A stretch of DNA of 64,000 nucleotides, taken from assembly GCA_038206395.1 (NCBI GenBank), contig JBBRAX010000013.1, positions 57,477 through 121,476 of the forward strand, given 5' to 3'. The DNA is from JAGSPQ01 sp038206395 (GTDB lineage Bacteria; Myxococcota; Myxococcia; Myxococcales; Myxococcaceae). The translations under genes and the position numbers were made by a program. This document shows positions 1 to 9,465 of this stretch, piece by piece. Every line of letters begins with the position of its first letter. The stretch's first letter is position 1. Below the pieces are notes generated by a model. That model made no database searches. It was given only the letters and a program-made list of their open reading frames with translations, and was not told where the DNA came from.

Positions 1-118
1 GGTCTGGGCCAGCAGCAGGGCGAGCGCGGCGGCGAGCATCTGGAAGTAAGGTACGACGGTTCCCGGTGGCCGGTAGTATTTCGCCGCCGGGCAACTCTAC
101 CCGGGGGAGTTTCCAGCC

Positions 119-3100
119 ATGCGCTTCCGTCACCTCGTCCTGCTCGCAGCCTCGGTGTCTCTTCTCGCCTGTGGAGGCGGCAGCACCGGCATGACCGGCG
201 GCGGAGCGGGCGGCAGCGGAGGAAAGGGCGGCGGCAAAGGCGGAGGCACCGGCGGCGCGGGCATGGCGGGCGGTGAAGGAGGAGGCGAGGGCGGAGGAAT
301 GGGCGGAGGAATGGGCGGAGGTTCGGGCGGCGATGGCGGCGTCGAAATCACGCCCGACGTTCCGCAGGGGCTGACCGCGGTCGCGGGCGACGGGCAGGTG
401 ACGCTCGACTGGACGCCGGTGGCCGGCGCGACGCGCTACCACCTCTACTGGCTGACCAGCGCGACGGTGGCGAAGACGCACGGCTCGAAGCTGACGGTGA
501 TGGGCGCTCCGCCTTTCGTGCATGTCGGGCCGAGCAACGGCAACCCGTACTCGTATGTGGTGACGGCGGCGAACAGCGGCGGAGAGAGCGCCGAGTCGAA
601 CGTCGCCACCGCGACGCCGTTGATTATCGACCTCACGGCGCCCACCGTCGCGACCAGCCGCCCACGCGCGGCAGAAGCGGCGGTGTCGTTGAAGGCCGGC
701 CTCACCTTGCGTTTCAGCGAGGCGCTGGACCCTTCGACCGTCAGCGCCACCACCGTCACCTTCGCCACCACGGGCGGCGCCGTCGCCGGCACGCGCACCC
801 TCACCGGTGACCTGCTCACCTTCGTGCCAGCTGCGCCGCTGGCGCCCCAGACCGCGCACACGCTCACCGTCACCACTGGCGCGAAGGACCTCGGGGGCAA
901 CGCCCTGGCCGCAAACTTCGTGCTCACCTTCACCACCGCGTCGGCGGCTCCCACCGGGCTTGTCGCGATTCAGGGGGCCGGCGATGCGACGCTGACGTGG
1001 ACGGCGACCGCCGCAGCGACCGGCTACATCCTCTCGCGCGCCACCGCCGTCGCGGGCCCTTACGCCGATGTCGCGAGCACGAAGGCCACCTTCGCCACCG
1101 AGCGTGCCATCGCGCTGGGCACCGCCTACTCGTACGCCGTGTCGGCCATCACCGCGTCCGGCCGCTCGGAGCCTTCCGCTCCGCTGACCTTCACGCCCTC
1201 GGCTGTTGGCGCCGCCGCGCCCATCAACGTCACCGTGCTTGCCGCGAAGACGACCGCGCTTCTCGCGTGGTCCGCCGTAACCTCTGCGCTGAGCTACAAC
1301 GTCCTTCGCGCGTCGACGCCCGCGGGCCCTTTCACCCAGGTCGCGAACGTCACCAACGTCGCCTTCCTCGACACGGGGTTGAACCCGGCCACTACCTACT
1401 TCTACGTGGTGCAGACCGTCATCGCGGGCGGCACGAGCCCGTACTCGACCGAGGTCACCTGCGCGCTGTCGTCGGCGCTGCCTTCTGCTCCCACTGCGCT
1501 CACGGCGAGCGCGGGAAACACCTGGGCTGAGCTCAACTGGTCGGCCGTGGGCACAGCGACGCGCTACCTCGTCTACCGGCAGAACGCGGTGAACCAGGCC
1601 TTCACCGGCCCCATCAGCGTCACCGCCAACAACCTGGTGCTCACCGGCCTCTCTAACGGCACCACCTACAACTTCCTGGTCGCGGCGGTCAGCGGCACGG
1701 ACGCGGGCGACTGGAGCCCCGTCAGCGTCACCCCCGGCCCCGCGCTCGCGCCGAGGCCGGCGATCGCCACCGGCGCCTTTGGCCGCGTGAACGGCGTCAC
1801 GGTCTTGTTCGAGCTCAGCGCTGGGTACACGTCGAACACGCTGCTTCGGTCGACCACCTCGGGCGGGCCGTACACCGCGGTCGGCACCACGGGCCTCGAC
1901 AACACCGCGCTGCCGGGCGTGACGTACTTCTACGTCGTGCGCGCGCAGAACAACGCAGTCAACGCGGCGGTCTCGAACGAAGTCTCGGGCGTCGCGCAGG
2001 TGGCGACGACGCTTTTGGCTCCGACGGGAGTGGCGGCCACGCCCGGCAACGGCAGCGTGATGATCAACTGGTCGCCCGTGCCCGGTGCGGTCTCGTACGT
2101 CGTGAGCTCGAGCACCACCTCGGGCGGTCCGTACTCGGGCGCCACCTGTGTCGCGACCAACGAGACGCGCTGCAACGTCACCGTTGCCAACGGCACGCTG
2201 ACCCACTTCATCGTCCGCGCGCAGGGCCCGACGCTTCCGGGTCCCAACTCAGCCCAGGTCTCGGCCACCGCGCTGGGCACGCTGCCGCTGGCGCCCGGAG
2301 CGACCCTCGTCTCCGGCAACGGCGGCATTCGCCTCACCTGGCCCGCCATCACCGGCGCGATGTCGTACCGCGTCTATCGCCGCACCCCGTTGACCGACTG
2401 GGCGCAGCTTTCGAACCCGACCGGCCCCAGCTACGTCGACCTCGTCACCAACTCGCTCGCCTACCACTACGCCATCCAGGCGGTCGGCACCGGTGGCGGC
2501 AGCGTCTGGGGGAACCTCGGGGCCCCGGCGGTCTGGGCCACGCCGTACGCGCCGTCGATTCCCGCCAACGTCGCTGCGACGCAAGGCAACGGTGCGCTGA
2601 TGGTGTCGTGGAACCCGGTGCCGGGCGCGGCCAGCTACAACGTCATCTCTTCGCTCTCCGCCGGCGGCCCCTACAACCAGGCCAGCTGCGCCACGTCGGA
2701 CACGCGCTGCGTGCTCGGCGGCACCAATGGCACGGCGTACTACGTCGTCGTCATCGCCACCGGCCCGTCGGCCACGGTGGGCGCGCCGTCGGCTGAGCTG
2801 AGCGCGACGCCGCTCTCGACCTTCGCGGTTCCTCCGGCGGCGACCTTCACGGGTGGCAACACGGCGGTCGCTTTCGCGTGGAATGCGGTGCCGACGGCGA
2901 CGGGCTACCGCGTGTACCGCCGCACGACGCAGACCGACTGGAAGCTTGCGGGGACGACGGCGGCGGTCAGCTTCGTCGACCCGCTGGCGAACGGCGTTCC
3001 GTACTTCTACGCGTTCCAGACCTCGAACGCGGGCGGCGACGGCGCGTGGGCGATTCCGAGCAGCGGCGCGCGGGTGGCGAGCACGCTGGTGCCGGTGGCG

Positions 3101-4162
3101 CCCTCGGGCGTGACGGCGATACCCGGAAACGGGACGACGACGGTGCTGTGGCAGGCGGTGACCGACGCGACCTCGTACCTCGTGACCAGCGCGCTCGCGC
3201 CGGGCGGCCCGTACACCGCGGGAACGTGCACGGCGATGGGGGACACCCACTGCAACCTGACCCCGGCGAACGGCACGCCGCTGTACGTGGTGGTGACGTC
3301 CAGCGGCGGGGGTGGCGCGGGCACCCCGTCGACTGAGGTGATGTTCACCGCGCAGAGCTCGGCGCCGGTGATTCCAGTGGTGACGCCGGTGGCCGGCAAC
3401 AACGCCAACGTGCTGTCGTGGCCGCGCGTCACCGTCGCGACTGCGTACAAGGTGCATCGCCGGCTGGGCACGGGGCCGTGGGTCGAAGTCGGAACGCAGG
3501 CCGCGGCGACGTTCTTTGACGACGATGCGTTGAACGGTGAGGCCTACCGGTATGCGGTGCAGCCGATGGCGGCCGCGGTTTCTTCGGCGTGGAGCGTGAC
3601 GACTGCGGTGGTGACGGCGACAAACGCGGTGCCGCCGCCGCCAAAGCTGACCATCGAAGCGGGCAACGCGGCAGTGACGGTGCGGTGGGCGCCGGTCGCG
3701 GGTGCGTCGCAGTACACGCTGCGGACCTCGACGGTGCAGGGCGGGCCGTACATGACCGCGTGCGCGCCGGCGAGCCTCTACGAGACGGTGTGCACGGTCG
3801 CGATGCCGAACGGCGCGTCGGCGTATGTGGTGGGACAGAGCGGAAACGTGATGACGTTGGGCAGCTATTCGCCCGAGGTGTCTGCGCCGCCGAGCGCGAT
3901 GCTGCCCATCGCGAGCAATCCGAACGCGACCATCGTCGCGGGCAAGGTGCACCTCGCGTGGGTGGCGGGAAGCGGTGGGGCAAATCGCTACAGGGTGTTC
4001 CGCCGGCTCGCGATGGGGCCGCCCGCGTACCTCGCGGAAGTGCCGGGGCTGGCGTTCGATGACGAGGTGATTCCGGCGGGCGTCGCGCGGTACTGGATTC
4101 AGGCGGTGAACGCGACGGGCCCGGGCCAGTGGACGGCGGCGGTGCAGATTACGACCCCCTGA
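119..4162 (+). CDS. Secreted lipoprotein with many fibronectin type III-like repeats
   Basis: A likely outer-surface lipoprotein. It has a short signal peptide with lipobox LLAC (Cys about residue 18) and then a low-complexity Gly-rich linker to about residue 74. About ten Fn3-like modules of roughly 90 residues follow, each recognisable by a W-x-P-V-x-G-A-x-x-Y pattern. An Ig-like insert of the SbsA/Big_5 type lies near residues 172-275 (it starts with TAPTV and contains a KDLGGN loop). No catalytic motif is visible, so an adhesion, scaffold or polysaccharide-binding role is inferred only. A GGGGAG ribosome site lies about 9 bases before the ATG. The gene stands alone and ends 28 bases before a receiver gene. 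The repeats are similar enough that internal duplication is likely. Confidence 0.8.
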   Translation: MRFRHLVLLAASVSLLACGGGSTGMTGGGAGGSGGKGGGKGGGTGGAGMAGGEGGGEGGGMGGGMGGGSGGDGGVEITPDVPQGLTAVAGDGQVTLDWTPVAGATRYHLYWLTSATVAKTHGSKLTVMGAPPFVHVGPSNGNPYSYVVTAANSGGESAESNVATATPLIIDLTAPTVATSRPRAAEAAVSLKAGLTLRFSEALDPSTVSATTVTFATTGGAVAGTRTLTGDLLTFVPAAPLAPQTAHTLTVTTGAKDLGGNALAANFVLTFTTASAAPTGLVAIQGAGDATLTWTATAAATGYILSRATAVAGPYADVASTKATFATERAIALGTAYSYAVSAITASGRSEPSAPLTFTPSAVGAAAPINVTVLAAKTTALLAWSAVTSALSYNVLRASTPAGPFTQVANVTNVAFLDTGLNPATTYFYVVQTVIAGGTSPYSTEVTCALSSALPSAPTALTASAGNTWAELNWSAVGTATRYLVYRQNAVNQAFTGPISVTANNLVLTGLSNGTTYNFLVAAVSGTDAGDWSPVSVTPGPALAPRPAIATGAFGRVNGVTVLFELSAGYTSNTLLRSTTSGGPYTAVGTTGLDNTALPGVTYFYVVRAQNNAVNAAVSNEVSGVAQVATTLLAPTGVAATPGNGSVMINWSPVPGAVSYVVSSSTTSGGPYSGATCVATNETRCNVTVANGTLTHFIVRAQGPTLPGPNSAQVSATALGTLPLAPGATLVSGNGGIRLTWPAITGAMSYRVYRRTPLTDWAQLSNPTGPSYVDLVTNSLAYHYAIQAVGTGGGSVWGNLGAPAVWATPYAPSIPANVAATQGNGALMVSWNPVPGAASYNVISSLSAGGPYNQASCATSDTRCVLGGTNGTAYYVVVIATGPSATVGAPSAELSATPLSTFAVPPAATFTGGNTAVAFAWNAVPTATGYRVYRRTTQTDWKLAGTTAAVSFVDPLANGVPYFYAFQTSNAGGDGAWAIPSSGARVASTLVPVAPSGVTAIPGNGTTTVLWQAVTDATSYLVTSALAPGGPYTAGTCTAMGDTHCNLTPANGTPLYVVVTSSGGGGAGTPSTEVMFTAQSSAPVIPVVTPVAGNNANVLSWPRVTVATAYKVHRRLGTGPWVEVGTQAAATFFDDDALNGEAYRYAVQPMAAAVSSAWSVTTAVVTATNAVPPPPKLTIEAGNAAVTVRWAPVAGASQYTLRTSTVQGGPYMTACAPASLYETVCTVAMPNGASAYVVGQSGNVMTLGSYSPEVSAPPSAMLPIASNPNATIVAGKVHLAWVAGSGGANRYRVFRRLAMGPPAYLAEVPGLAFDDEVIPAGVARYWIQAVNATGPGQWTAAVQITTP

Positions 4163-4190
4163 CGCGCGGAGGGTTTGGTATTGGCGAGCC

Positions 4191-4550
4191 GTGAGCCAGA
4201 TTTTGATCGCCGATGACGACGCTGACCTCCGTGGGCTGCTGCAGCGCAAGCTCACCCGTTTGAACTACCAGGTGCACGAGGTCGCCAATGGCCAGGAGCT
4301 GCTGGCGGCGCTCGAGACCACCACGCCGGATCTGATCATCAGCGACCTGCAGATGCCTTTGCTCTCGGGCATCGAGGCGCTCAGCAAGCTGCGCCGCACC
4401 GACTGGGGGATTCCGTTCATTCTGATGACTGGTTTCCCCGGGCCGACGACGCACGACCGCGCCAACCGGTTGGGCGCCGCGTACATCGTTCATAAGCCGC
4501 TCGACTTCGAGTACCTCACCAAGCTCGTCAAAGAGTTGATCGGCGGATAG
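4191..4550 (+). CDS. Stand-alone response regulator receiver (CheY-like)
   Basis: A single receiver domain of 119 residues with no output domain. The acidic cluster ADDDAD lies at residues 7-12. The phospho-acceptor is the Asp of IISDLQMP near residue 51, followed by a conserved Thr region (LMTGF) and the Lys of HKPLD. Such proteins pass phosphate between histidine kinases and partners or bind a target directly; no kinase gene is adjacent. The start is a GTG at 4191, with a GGAGGG stretch about 15 bases upstream that is a little far. It follows the Fn3 lipoprotein by 28 bases, so co-transcription is possible. Its partner cannot be named from this window. Confidence 0.85.
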   Translation: MSQILIADDDADLRGLLQRKLTRLNYQVHEVANGQELLAALETTTPDLIISDLQMPLLSGIEALSKLRRTDWGIPFILMTGFPGPTTHDRANRLGAAYIVHKPLDFEYLTKLVKELIGG

Positions 4551-5174
4551 CGCGCGTCAGTAGGGATTGCCGCCGGGAATCGTCGTGCGGCCGAACGTCC
4601 CTGCGTCGCCACCACTTCTCTGCCGTTCCCCTCCTGGTAGCTACCCGAACCGCGCCAACGCCCAACACTCACTGGGAGCCTTCCTTGCCGCTTCGATCTT
4701 CCTCACCTTCACCTTCGCTGTGCGCTTTGAAGGAACATGGCCCATCGCTCCTCGGATACCTTGGTGCCGACTTCTTGAATCCAACTCGATAACTGATTCG
4801 TCGGGACCGCCGTCCGTTCCTCCTCTGTCTGACGTTGGAACAGGCGCGTAGAGGCTCACTGGGGGAAACCTGCAGCGGCAAGCGGACCCTCTTCGAGCGA
4901 TAGCTGGTGCGCCCGAAAGCGAGGTCGACCGCCGAAACGGCTTTGCGCGAAGGCACGTAGCTGCCCATCGGGTTCAGAAACACTTTCGTTTCGACGATCA
5001 ATGCCTCCGCACCCGACGCGTCGAAGTGGGAGTCAGACGTCCGCCAGACCGGCCTTCTGTACGTGAGGCCGGTCAGAATCGTTCGAGAGCGATGGGAAGC
5101 GATGGAAGCCAATCGCTTTTGGTCGCGTCGATACGCCACGCTGCCTCCCCCCGATCCTTCTCAAGCGAGCTCCC
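4551..5174. other. Gene-poor stretch, visibly richer in A/T than its surroundings
   Basis: About 620 bases with no convincing gene. Codon-position GC bias, strong in the flanking genes, is absent here. A minus-strand open frame at 4669-5139 and a plus-strand frame at 4567-4851 both exist, but neither shows a recognisable motif, a ribosome site or the usual codon use. The more even base composition suggests imported or decayed DNA. No repeats or hairpins strong enough to list were found. Confidence 0.4.
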
Positions 5175-6323
5175 ATGTTCCGTCTCACGCCTGTCGCAGT
5201 GTGTGTGTTGCTCCTCGGTTGCGCGGGCGGCTCTGACATCTGCACTGCGAATGATTGCGGGATGAGCTGCACGAATGTCGCGACGCAGAGACTCACGATG
5301 AAGTTCGGCGGCATGGAGTGCTCGTACCTGACGTCCGAGAACGCGAAGGCACTGGTCTGCGCGAAGCAGCTCCAGGCCTTCTGCCACGGCGTGCCGGATG
5401 GTGGCGGAGTCGGTGGCGGCGGAGTCGGTGGCGGCGGAGTCGGTGGTGGCGGAGTCGGTGGCGGCGGGGGAGTCGGAGGAGCGGGCGGGTCAGGCGGAGG
5501 CGCGCCCGTCATCACCCAGATCGCGAGCAACCAGCCGACCGTCTGGGGAATCGCCGTCACCGCGACGCACATCTTCTGGACGGCCAACAACAAGGTGATG
5601 AAGGCGCAGCTCGACGGCGGTGCGCAGATCGCGCTCGCGTCGGGGCAGAACTCCGCGCGCGGCATCGCTGTCGACGGCACCGACGTGTATTGGGTGAACT
5701 TCAGCCAGCCGGGAGGGACAGTGATGAAGGTCGCAATCGGTGGCGGCACTCCGACGACGCTGGCGACCGGCGAGAACTATCCGTGGGCGATCGCGGTCGA
5801 TGCGACGCGTGTGATCTGGACTTCGACCAGCGCGGTGAAGAAGGTCGGGAAGCTTGGTGGCACCGTCACCACCCTCGCCGCAGGGCCCGCGTTCGCACTG
5901 GCCTTGGATGACACCTGGGCGTACTGGACCAACTCCGCAGGTGGAACCCTCTCTCGCGTCGCGCTGGTCGGTGGCACGCCGGAGCTCCTCGTGTCGGCGG
6001 ACGCGGGTTCGAATCCGATGGGAATTGCGATCGATGCGGACAGCGTCTACTGGGCTGATCAGGCCAGCGTGCTGCGGCTTCCGTTGGATGGCGGTGCGAT
6101 CCAGCTCCTCGCGTCCTCGGCGAGCTCGGGGGACCTCGTCGTCGACTCGAGCCGCGCGTACTGGACGAATTACAACGCCGACGGAGGCCTCTTGAGCGTC
6201 TCGAAGAGCGGAGGCGTCACCGTCCCTGTCGTTCGGACTGCGTTCACCTCGGCGCCTCTCGCGCAGGATGCCACCCGGCTGTATTGGGTTGCAGGCGGCA
6301 ACCTGCTCAGCGTCGCGAAGTAG
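5175..6323 (+). CDS. Lipoprotein with Gly-rich linker and beta-propeller (YWTD/NHL-like)
   Basis: Signal peptide with lipobox LLGC (Cys 16), then a short Cys-containing segment (DICTANDCGMSC), then a Gly/Val linker encoded by a 15-bp tandem repeat near residues 77-105. The rest is a beta-propeller. Repeated blades carry patterns such as GIAVDGTDVYWVN, AIAVDATRVIWTS, ALDDTWAYWTN and GIAIDADSVYWAD, spaced about 45 residues apart, as in LDL-receptor-like YWTD and NHL propellers. Such proteins usually bind partners or carbohydrate; no enzyme motif is seen. It appears monocistronic. The family is common in myxobacterial genomes as uncharacterised lipoproteins. Confidence 0.8.
   Translation: MFRLTPVAVCVLLLGCAGGSDICTANDCGMSCTNVATQRLTMKFGGMECSYLTSENAKALVCAKQLQAFCHGVPDGGGVGGGGVGGGGVGGGGVGGGGGVGGAGGSGGGAPVITQIASNQPTVWGIAVTATHIFWTANNKVMKAQLDGGAQIALASGQNSARGIAVDGTDVYWVNFSQPGGTVMKVAIGGGTPTTLATGENYPWAIAVDATRVIWTSTSAVKKVGKLGGTVTTLAAGPAFALALDDTWAYWTNSAGGTLSRVALVGGTPELLVSADAGSNPMGIAIDADSVYWADQASVLRLPLDGGAIQLLASSASSGDLVVDSSRAYWTNYNADGGLLSVSKSGGVTVPVVRTAFTSAPLAQDATRLYWVAGGNLLSVAK
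5403..5462 (+). repeat. 15-bp coding tandem repeat (four copies)
   Basis: Four back-to-back copies of GGCGGAGTCGGTGGC; one differs at its last base. A fifth, degenerate copy follows. The repeats encode the GGVGG linker of the propeller lipoprotein. Because 15 is a multiple of three, slippage would change linker length without breaking the frame. Confidence 0.9.
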
Positions 6324-6461
6324 CGCCGAGCGATCCGCCTTACCTGTTCGAGAACTTCGGTGGAACTCGGAACCCTGTTGCCAAACGTCTGTCGCCAGGT
6401 GTCCACGAGGAGATGGGTGTGGGGTTGGAGGTCCGAGGGGCCTCCGCCGCTCAGCACAGCC

Positions 6462-6751
6462 ATGTCGAGGCGCGAGGCGGTCATCGGGATCAAGCAGCGG
6501 TGGCATTTCATCGCGCCCGCACTCAAGCAGGGCGGTGAGGCGATCCCCGTCTCGGCGGGGTTGTCGGGCTTCCTCGACTCGGAACGGGCCAAGCCCGGCT
6601 ACCCGATCAAGGCGGAAGGAAAGAGCATGCGTACACCGGAAAGATCCCGGCGCGCCTGTACCAGGTGGGCAAGACCTACGTGGTGCTCGAGAGCGCTCCG
6701 AAGGGGCACTACGTTTCGGTGTTTCCGATGGCGCCGCTCAAGAAGCTGTAG
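6462..6751 (+). pseudogene. Frameshifted remnant of an unidentified small protein
   Basis: Two protein-like segments lie in different frames. From the ATG at 6462 one frame reads through EAIPVSAGLSGFLDSE and PGYPIKAEGKSM. At about 6623-6628 the plausible reading moves to another frame, giving HAYTGKIPARLYQVGKTYVV and ending in MAPLKKL with a stop at 6749-6751. In either frame alone the remainder is low-quality Arg/Ser-rich sequence. A one-base change would restore one reading frame of about 96 residues. I do not recognise the family. The surrounding 6324-6814 stretch holds nothing else convincing. Confidence 0.35.
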
Positions 6752-6814
6752 TCGCTGCGGCCAGAACACGGCCCGGGGCGCCCAGCTCTCCCCCAAGCGC
6801 AGTACCAGTAGCCG

Positions 6815-7990
6815 CTATTTCTTCGGCAGCTTCTTCGCGATCAGCCTGAACAGCTCTTGCGCCGCGGCCTGATTTGCGTGGTGCGCCTTGTTCCAGCCTT
6901 CGCCGCGCTTGGTCCACTCTTGGGCCATGACCTCGGGCATCTTCTTCTTCAGCTCGATCTGCTTCTGAATCGTCTTCGGGTCGTCGGCGATGTTGCTCGT
7001 CGTGAGCAGCCGATCTTCCGGGTATTTCCGCAGCAGGTACTCGGGCACCACCGGCAGCAACTCGACCGTGTCGGGGTCCCAGACGTAGTTCATCGAGAAC
7101 GCCTCGAGGGCGAGCGTCTCGGGATAGATCGCCGAACCGCCCTCGCCATACACCGGCCGCCAGTCGCGCTCGACGATCAGCCGCAGCAGCGCGATCAGCT
7201 GGGCGACCCCGCGCTCGTCGCGCCCGGGGTTCATCGAGAGCTCGAACACGTCCTTCCCGAACGTCTTGCTCTTCGGGTTCAGCTTCGCTAGCGCCGCGTC
7301 CACCCGGGCGGCGTTCTGCGTGCGCGCGACTTCCTGCAGGGCGCCCATCTTCTCGAGCCCGGTCTTCGCCGCCGCGTAGTTCGGGTCGGCCGCGATCGCC
7401 TCGGCGAACAGCTTGCGCGCTTCTTCGGCGTTGCCGTTGTCCTTCGCGTCGAGCGCGCGCGAGTAGGTGTTCCACGCGGCGAAGCTCTGGGTGGGGTTGC
7501 GGCGCAGCTTGCTCTTCTCGTCGGGCGACAGCTTTAGCTGCAGCACCTTCACCAGCACGTCGACGAGATCCTTCTCGACGGCGAAGAAGTCGTTCTTCAG
7601 CCCCTCGACCTTCTCGCTGCTGACGACCGAGCCGTCGCTCATCTTCAGCACCTTCGCGTCGATGCGCAGATTGTCGTTCGCGATCGTCATCGAGCCAGTC
7701 AGCACGTACTGCGCGGCGAGCAGCTTCCCCATCTTCAGCGCAGTGGTCTTGTCGATCGCCTTCGTCTGGCTGAGCTCGAGCTCGGCGAGGATCAGGTTGA
7801 GCTTCTCGCGCTCGACGACCCGCACCGCCGAGACGCAGATCAGGTCGGTGATCAGCATGTCGGCCAGGCCCTTGCGCAGCGCGTCGTACTCTTCGCTGGT
7901 CGAGTTGTTGTCGAAGTACGAGATGGCCAGCGTGGGGTTCGACGCGTGGGCGGCGCAGGCCAGCAGCACGACGGCGAGACAGAGCCTCAT
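6815..7990 (-). CDS. CsgG/FlgO-like periplasmic protein with TPR region
   Basis: An exported protein of 391 residues. The signal peptide is MRLCLAVVLLACAAHA. A domain of the CsgG/FlgO/TolB N-terminal type follows at about residues 20-160: it starts with LAISYFDNN, then has LADMLITDLICVSAVRVVERE and YVLTGSMTIANDNLRIDAKV, the usual signatures of this fold. A TPR-like segment (EEARKLFAEAIAADPNYAAA) lies near residues 205-235, followed by an unassigned C-terminal part with conserved Trp/Tyr. The ATG at 7990 was chosen over an upstream in-frame ATG because it gives a clean signal peptide. It lies 107 bases behind the FHA-sigma54 gene on the same strand. A role in outer-membrane assembly or secretion is inference. 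Confidence 0.7.
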   Translation of the reverse strand: MRLCLAVVLLACAAHASNPTLAISYFDNNSTSEEYDALRKGLADMLITDLICVSAVRVVEREKLNLILAELELSQTKAIDKTTALKMGKLLAAQYVLTGSMTIANDNLRIDAKVLKMSDGSVVSSEKVEGLKNDFFAVEKDLVDVLVKVLQLKLSPDEKSKLRRNPTQSFAAWNTYSRALDAKDNGNAEEARKLFAEAIAADPNYAAAKTGLEKMGALQEVARTQNAARVDAALAKLNPKSKTFGKDVFELSMNPGRDERGVAQLIALLRLIVERDWRPVYGEGGSAIYPETLALEAFSMNYVWDPDTVELLPVVPEYLLRKYPEDRLLTTSNIADDPKTIQKQIELKKKMPEVMAQEWTKRGEGWNKAHHANQAAAQELFRLIAKKLPKK

Positions 7991-8097
7991 GGCCCCGACC
8001 TTAGCCGCACTGCTCCCCCGAAGTTGGTCGCGCCTGGCGGGTCCCTCGCCCCGGGGGTTAGCGGGGCATCGCAATATCGGTGCGCATCACCAACCCG

Positions 8098-9432
8098 TCA
8101 AGAGCCGGTCTTGATCCCATACTTGTTCATCAAGCGGTAGACGTATGCGCGGTCGATTCCCGCCGCCTTCGCCGCCGCAGTCACCCGCGCAGGATGCAGC
8201 TTGAGCAGGGCTGCGACGTAGAGCCGTTCGAAGTCTTCGATGAAGCGCTGGCGGGCCTGGGTGAAGGGCACCGAAGCGTCAACCGTGAACGCCTGACCAG
8301 CGGGAGCCGCTCCCAGCTGGCCGAACGGCAGCGCCTGCTGAAACAGCAGACAGCGCTCGAGGTAGTTGCGCAGCTCGCGCACGTTGCCTGGCCAGGCGAA
8401 GCCGTTGAGGGTGGCGAAGAACTCCGGGGTGCAGATGGCCGGCAGCTCGGAGCTCTTGCCCAGCTCTTTGAGCAGGTGCTCGGCGAGCAAGGGCAGGTCC
8501 TCGGCGCGGTTTCGCAGCGCCGGCATCTGGATTCGAAGCACCCCGAGGCGGAAGTAGAGATCGGGGCGAAAGCGCCCTTCGTTGATCTCGGTGCGCAGAT
8601 CCCGATTCGTCGCCGCGATCACCCGAACGTCGATGGGAGTCTGCACGTTCGAGCCGAGCCTGCGCACTTCACGCTCTTCGAGGACGCGCAGCAGCGTGGG
8701 CTGCACATCCAGCGGCAGCTCGCCGATCTCGTCGAGGAAGACGGTGCCACCGGAGGCTTCCTCGAACGCTCCGATGCGCAGGGCGTCGGCGCCGGTGAAC
8801 GCGCCGCGTTCGTGGCCGAACAGCTCGCTGCCGATCAAATTCGCCGGTAGCGCGCTGCAGTCGATGACGACGAACGGCTGGTCGCGGCGCGCCGACGCGC
8901 TGTGAATGGCCGCCGCCGCCCCCTCTTTGCCGGTGCCGGTTTCGCCCTCGAGCAGCACGGTGATGTCCGCCTTCGCTGCCATCTCGAGCTGGGCGAAGGT
9001 GGTGCGCATCGCCAGCGAGCTGCCCACCAGGGGGCCGAAGCGGGTGGCCGTCGACGCCTCGATCTTGTTGTGCGCGGGATCCAGCTCGAAGCGGAGCGCG
9101 GAATCTCCGACCCGAATCACGCTGCCCTCGCGCAAAAAGGCTTCCACCACCGCCACGCCGTCGACCCAGGTGCCGTTCTTGCTGCCGAGGTCCTTGACCC
9201 GCGCGCCATGCGCATCGACCCGCAGCTCGCAGTGGAAGCGAGAGACAGTCGGATCTTTGAGCGTCAGCTCGTTCGAGGGGTGCGAGCCCATCGAGCAGGC
9301 ATCGCGGCTCGACGTCCAGCTGCGAGGCGCGTCGGGGCCTGCCACCACCACCAACCGGAAGCGCTGCACCTCGCCGCCCGGCCGTCGCTGGTGAACGCTC
9401 GCTTCGGTGGGGCCGTCGCTGAAGGACTTCAT
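8098..9432 (-). CDS. FHA-domain sigma54-dependent transcriptional activator
   Basis: An enhancer-binding protein of 444 residues. The N-terminal FHA phosphothreonine-binding domain spans about residues 25-115, with motifs SRFHCEL and DLGSKNGTWV. An AAA+ sigma54-interaction domain spans about 135-360: Walker A GETGTGKE, ELFGHERGAFTGAD containing the GAFTGA loop that contacts sigma54, Walker B GGTVFLDEIGELP, and an arginine-finger region. The C-terminal Fis-type helix-turn-helix is near 400-440 (VTAAAKAAGIDRAYVYRLM). In myxobacteria this class links Ser/Thr kinase signals to sigma54 promoters. It follows the DUF1552 gene by 33 bases, so it may regulate or be co-transcribed with the DUF1592/DUF1552 pair. 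No cognate kinase is adjacent. Confidence 0.92.
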   Translation of the reverse strand: MKSFSDGPTEASVHQRRPGGEVQRFRLVVVAGPDAPRSWTSSRDACSMGSHPSNELTLKDPTVSRFHCELRVDAHGARVKDLGSKNGTWVDGVAVVEAFLREGSVIRVGDSALRFELDPAHNKIEASTATRFGPLVGSSLAMRTTFAQLEMAAKADITVLLEGETGTGKEGAAAAIHSASARRDQPFVVIDCSALPANLIGSELFGHERGAFTGADALRIGAFEEASGGTVFLDEIGELPLDVQPTLLRVLEEREVRRLGSNVQTPIDVRVIAATNRDLRTEINEGRFRPDLYFRLGVLRIQMPALRNRAEDLPLLAEHLLKELGKSSELPAICTPEFFATLNGFAWPGNVRELRNYLERCLLFQQALPFGQLGAAPAGQAFTVDASVPFTQARQRFIEDFERLYVAALLKLHPARVTAAAKAAGIDRAYVYRLMNKYGIKTGS

Positions 9433-9465
9433 CTGCTGATCAGTGCCATCAAAACGGCGAAGAAG

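Noticed and set aside
1..118. End of a gene before the first lipoprotein
   Set aside because: The first bases look coding on the minus strand, but too little is present to support a call.
2249..4255. Long Arg/His-rich open frame on the minus strand over the Fn3 lipoprotein
   Set aside because: Composition and lack of motifs mark it as the shadow of the real plus-strand gene.
4669..5139. Minus-strand gene of about 156 residues in the A/T-richer gap
   Set aside because: No ribosome site, codon bias or recognised motif; left as unassigned DNA.
5403..5462. CRISPR or satellite array
   Set aside because: It is a coding Gly/Val linker repeat inside a lipoprotein.
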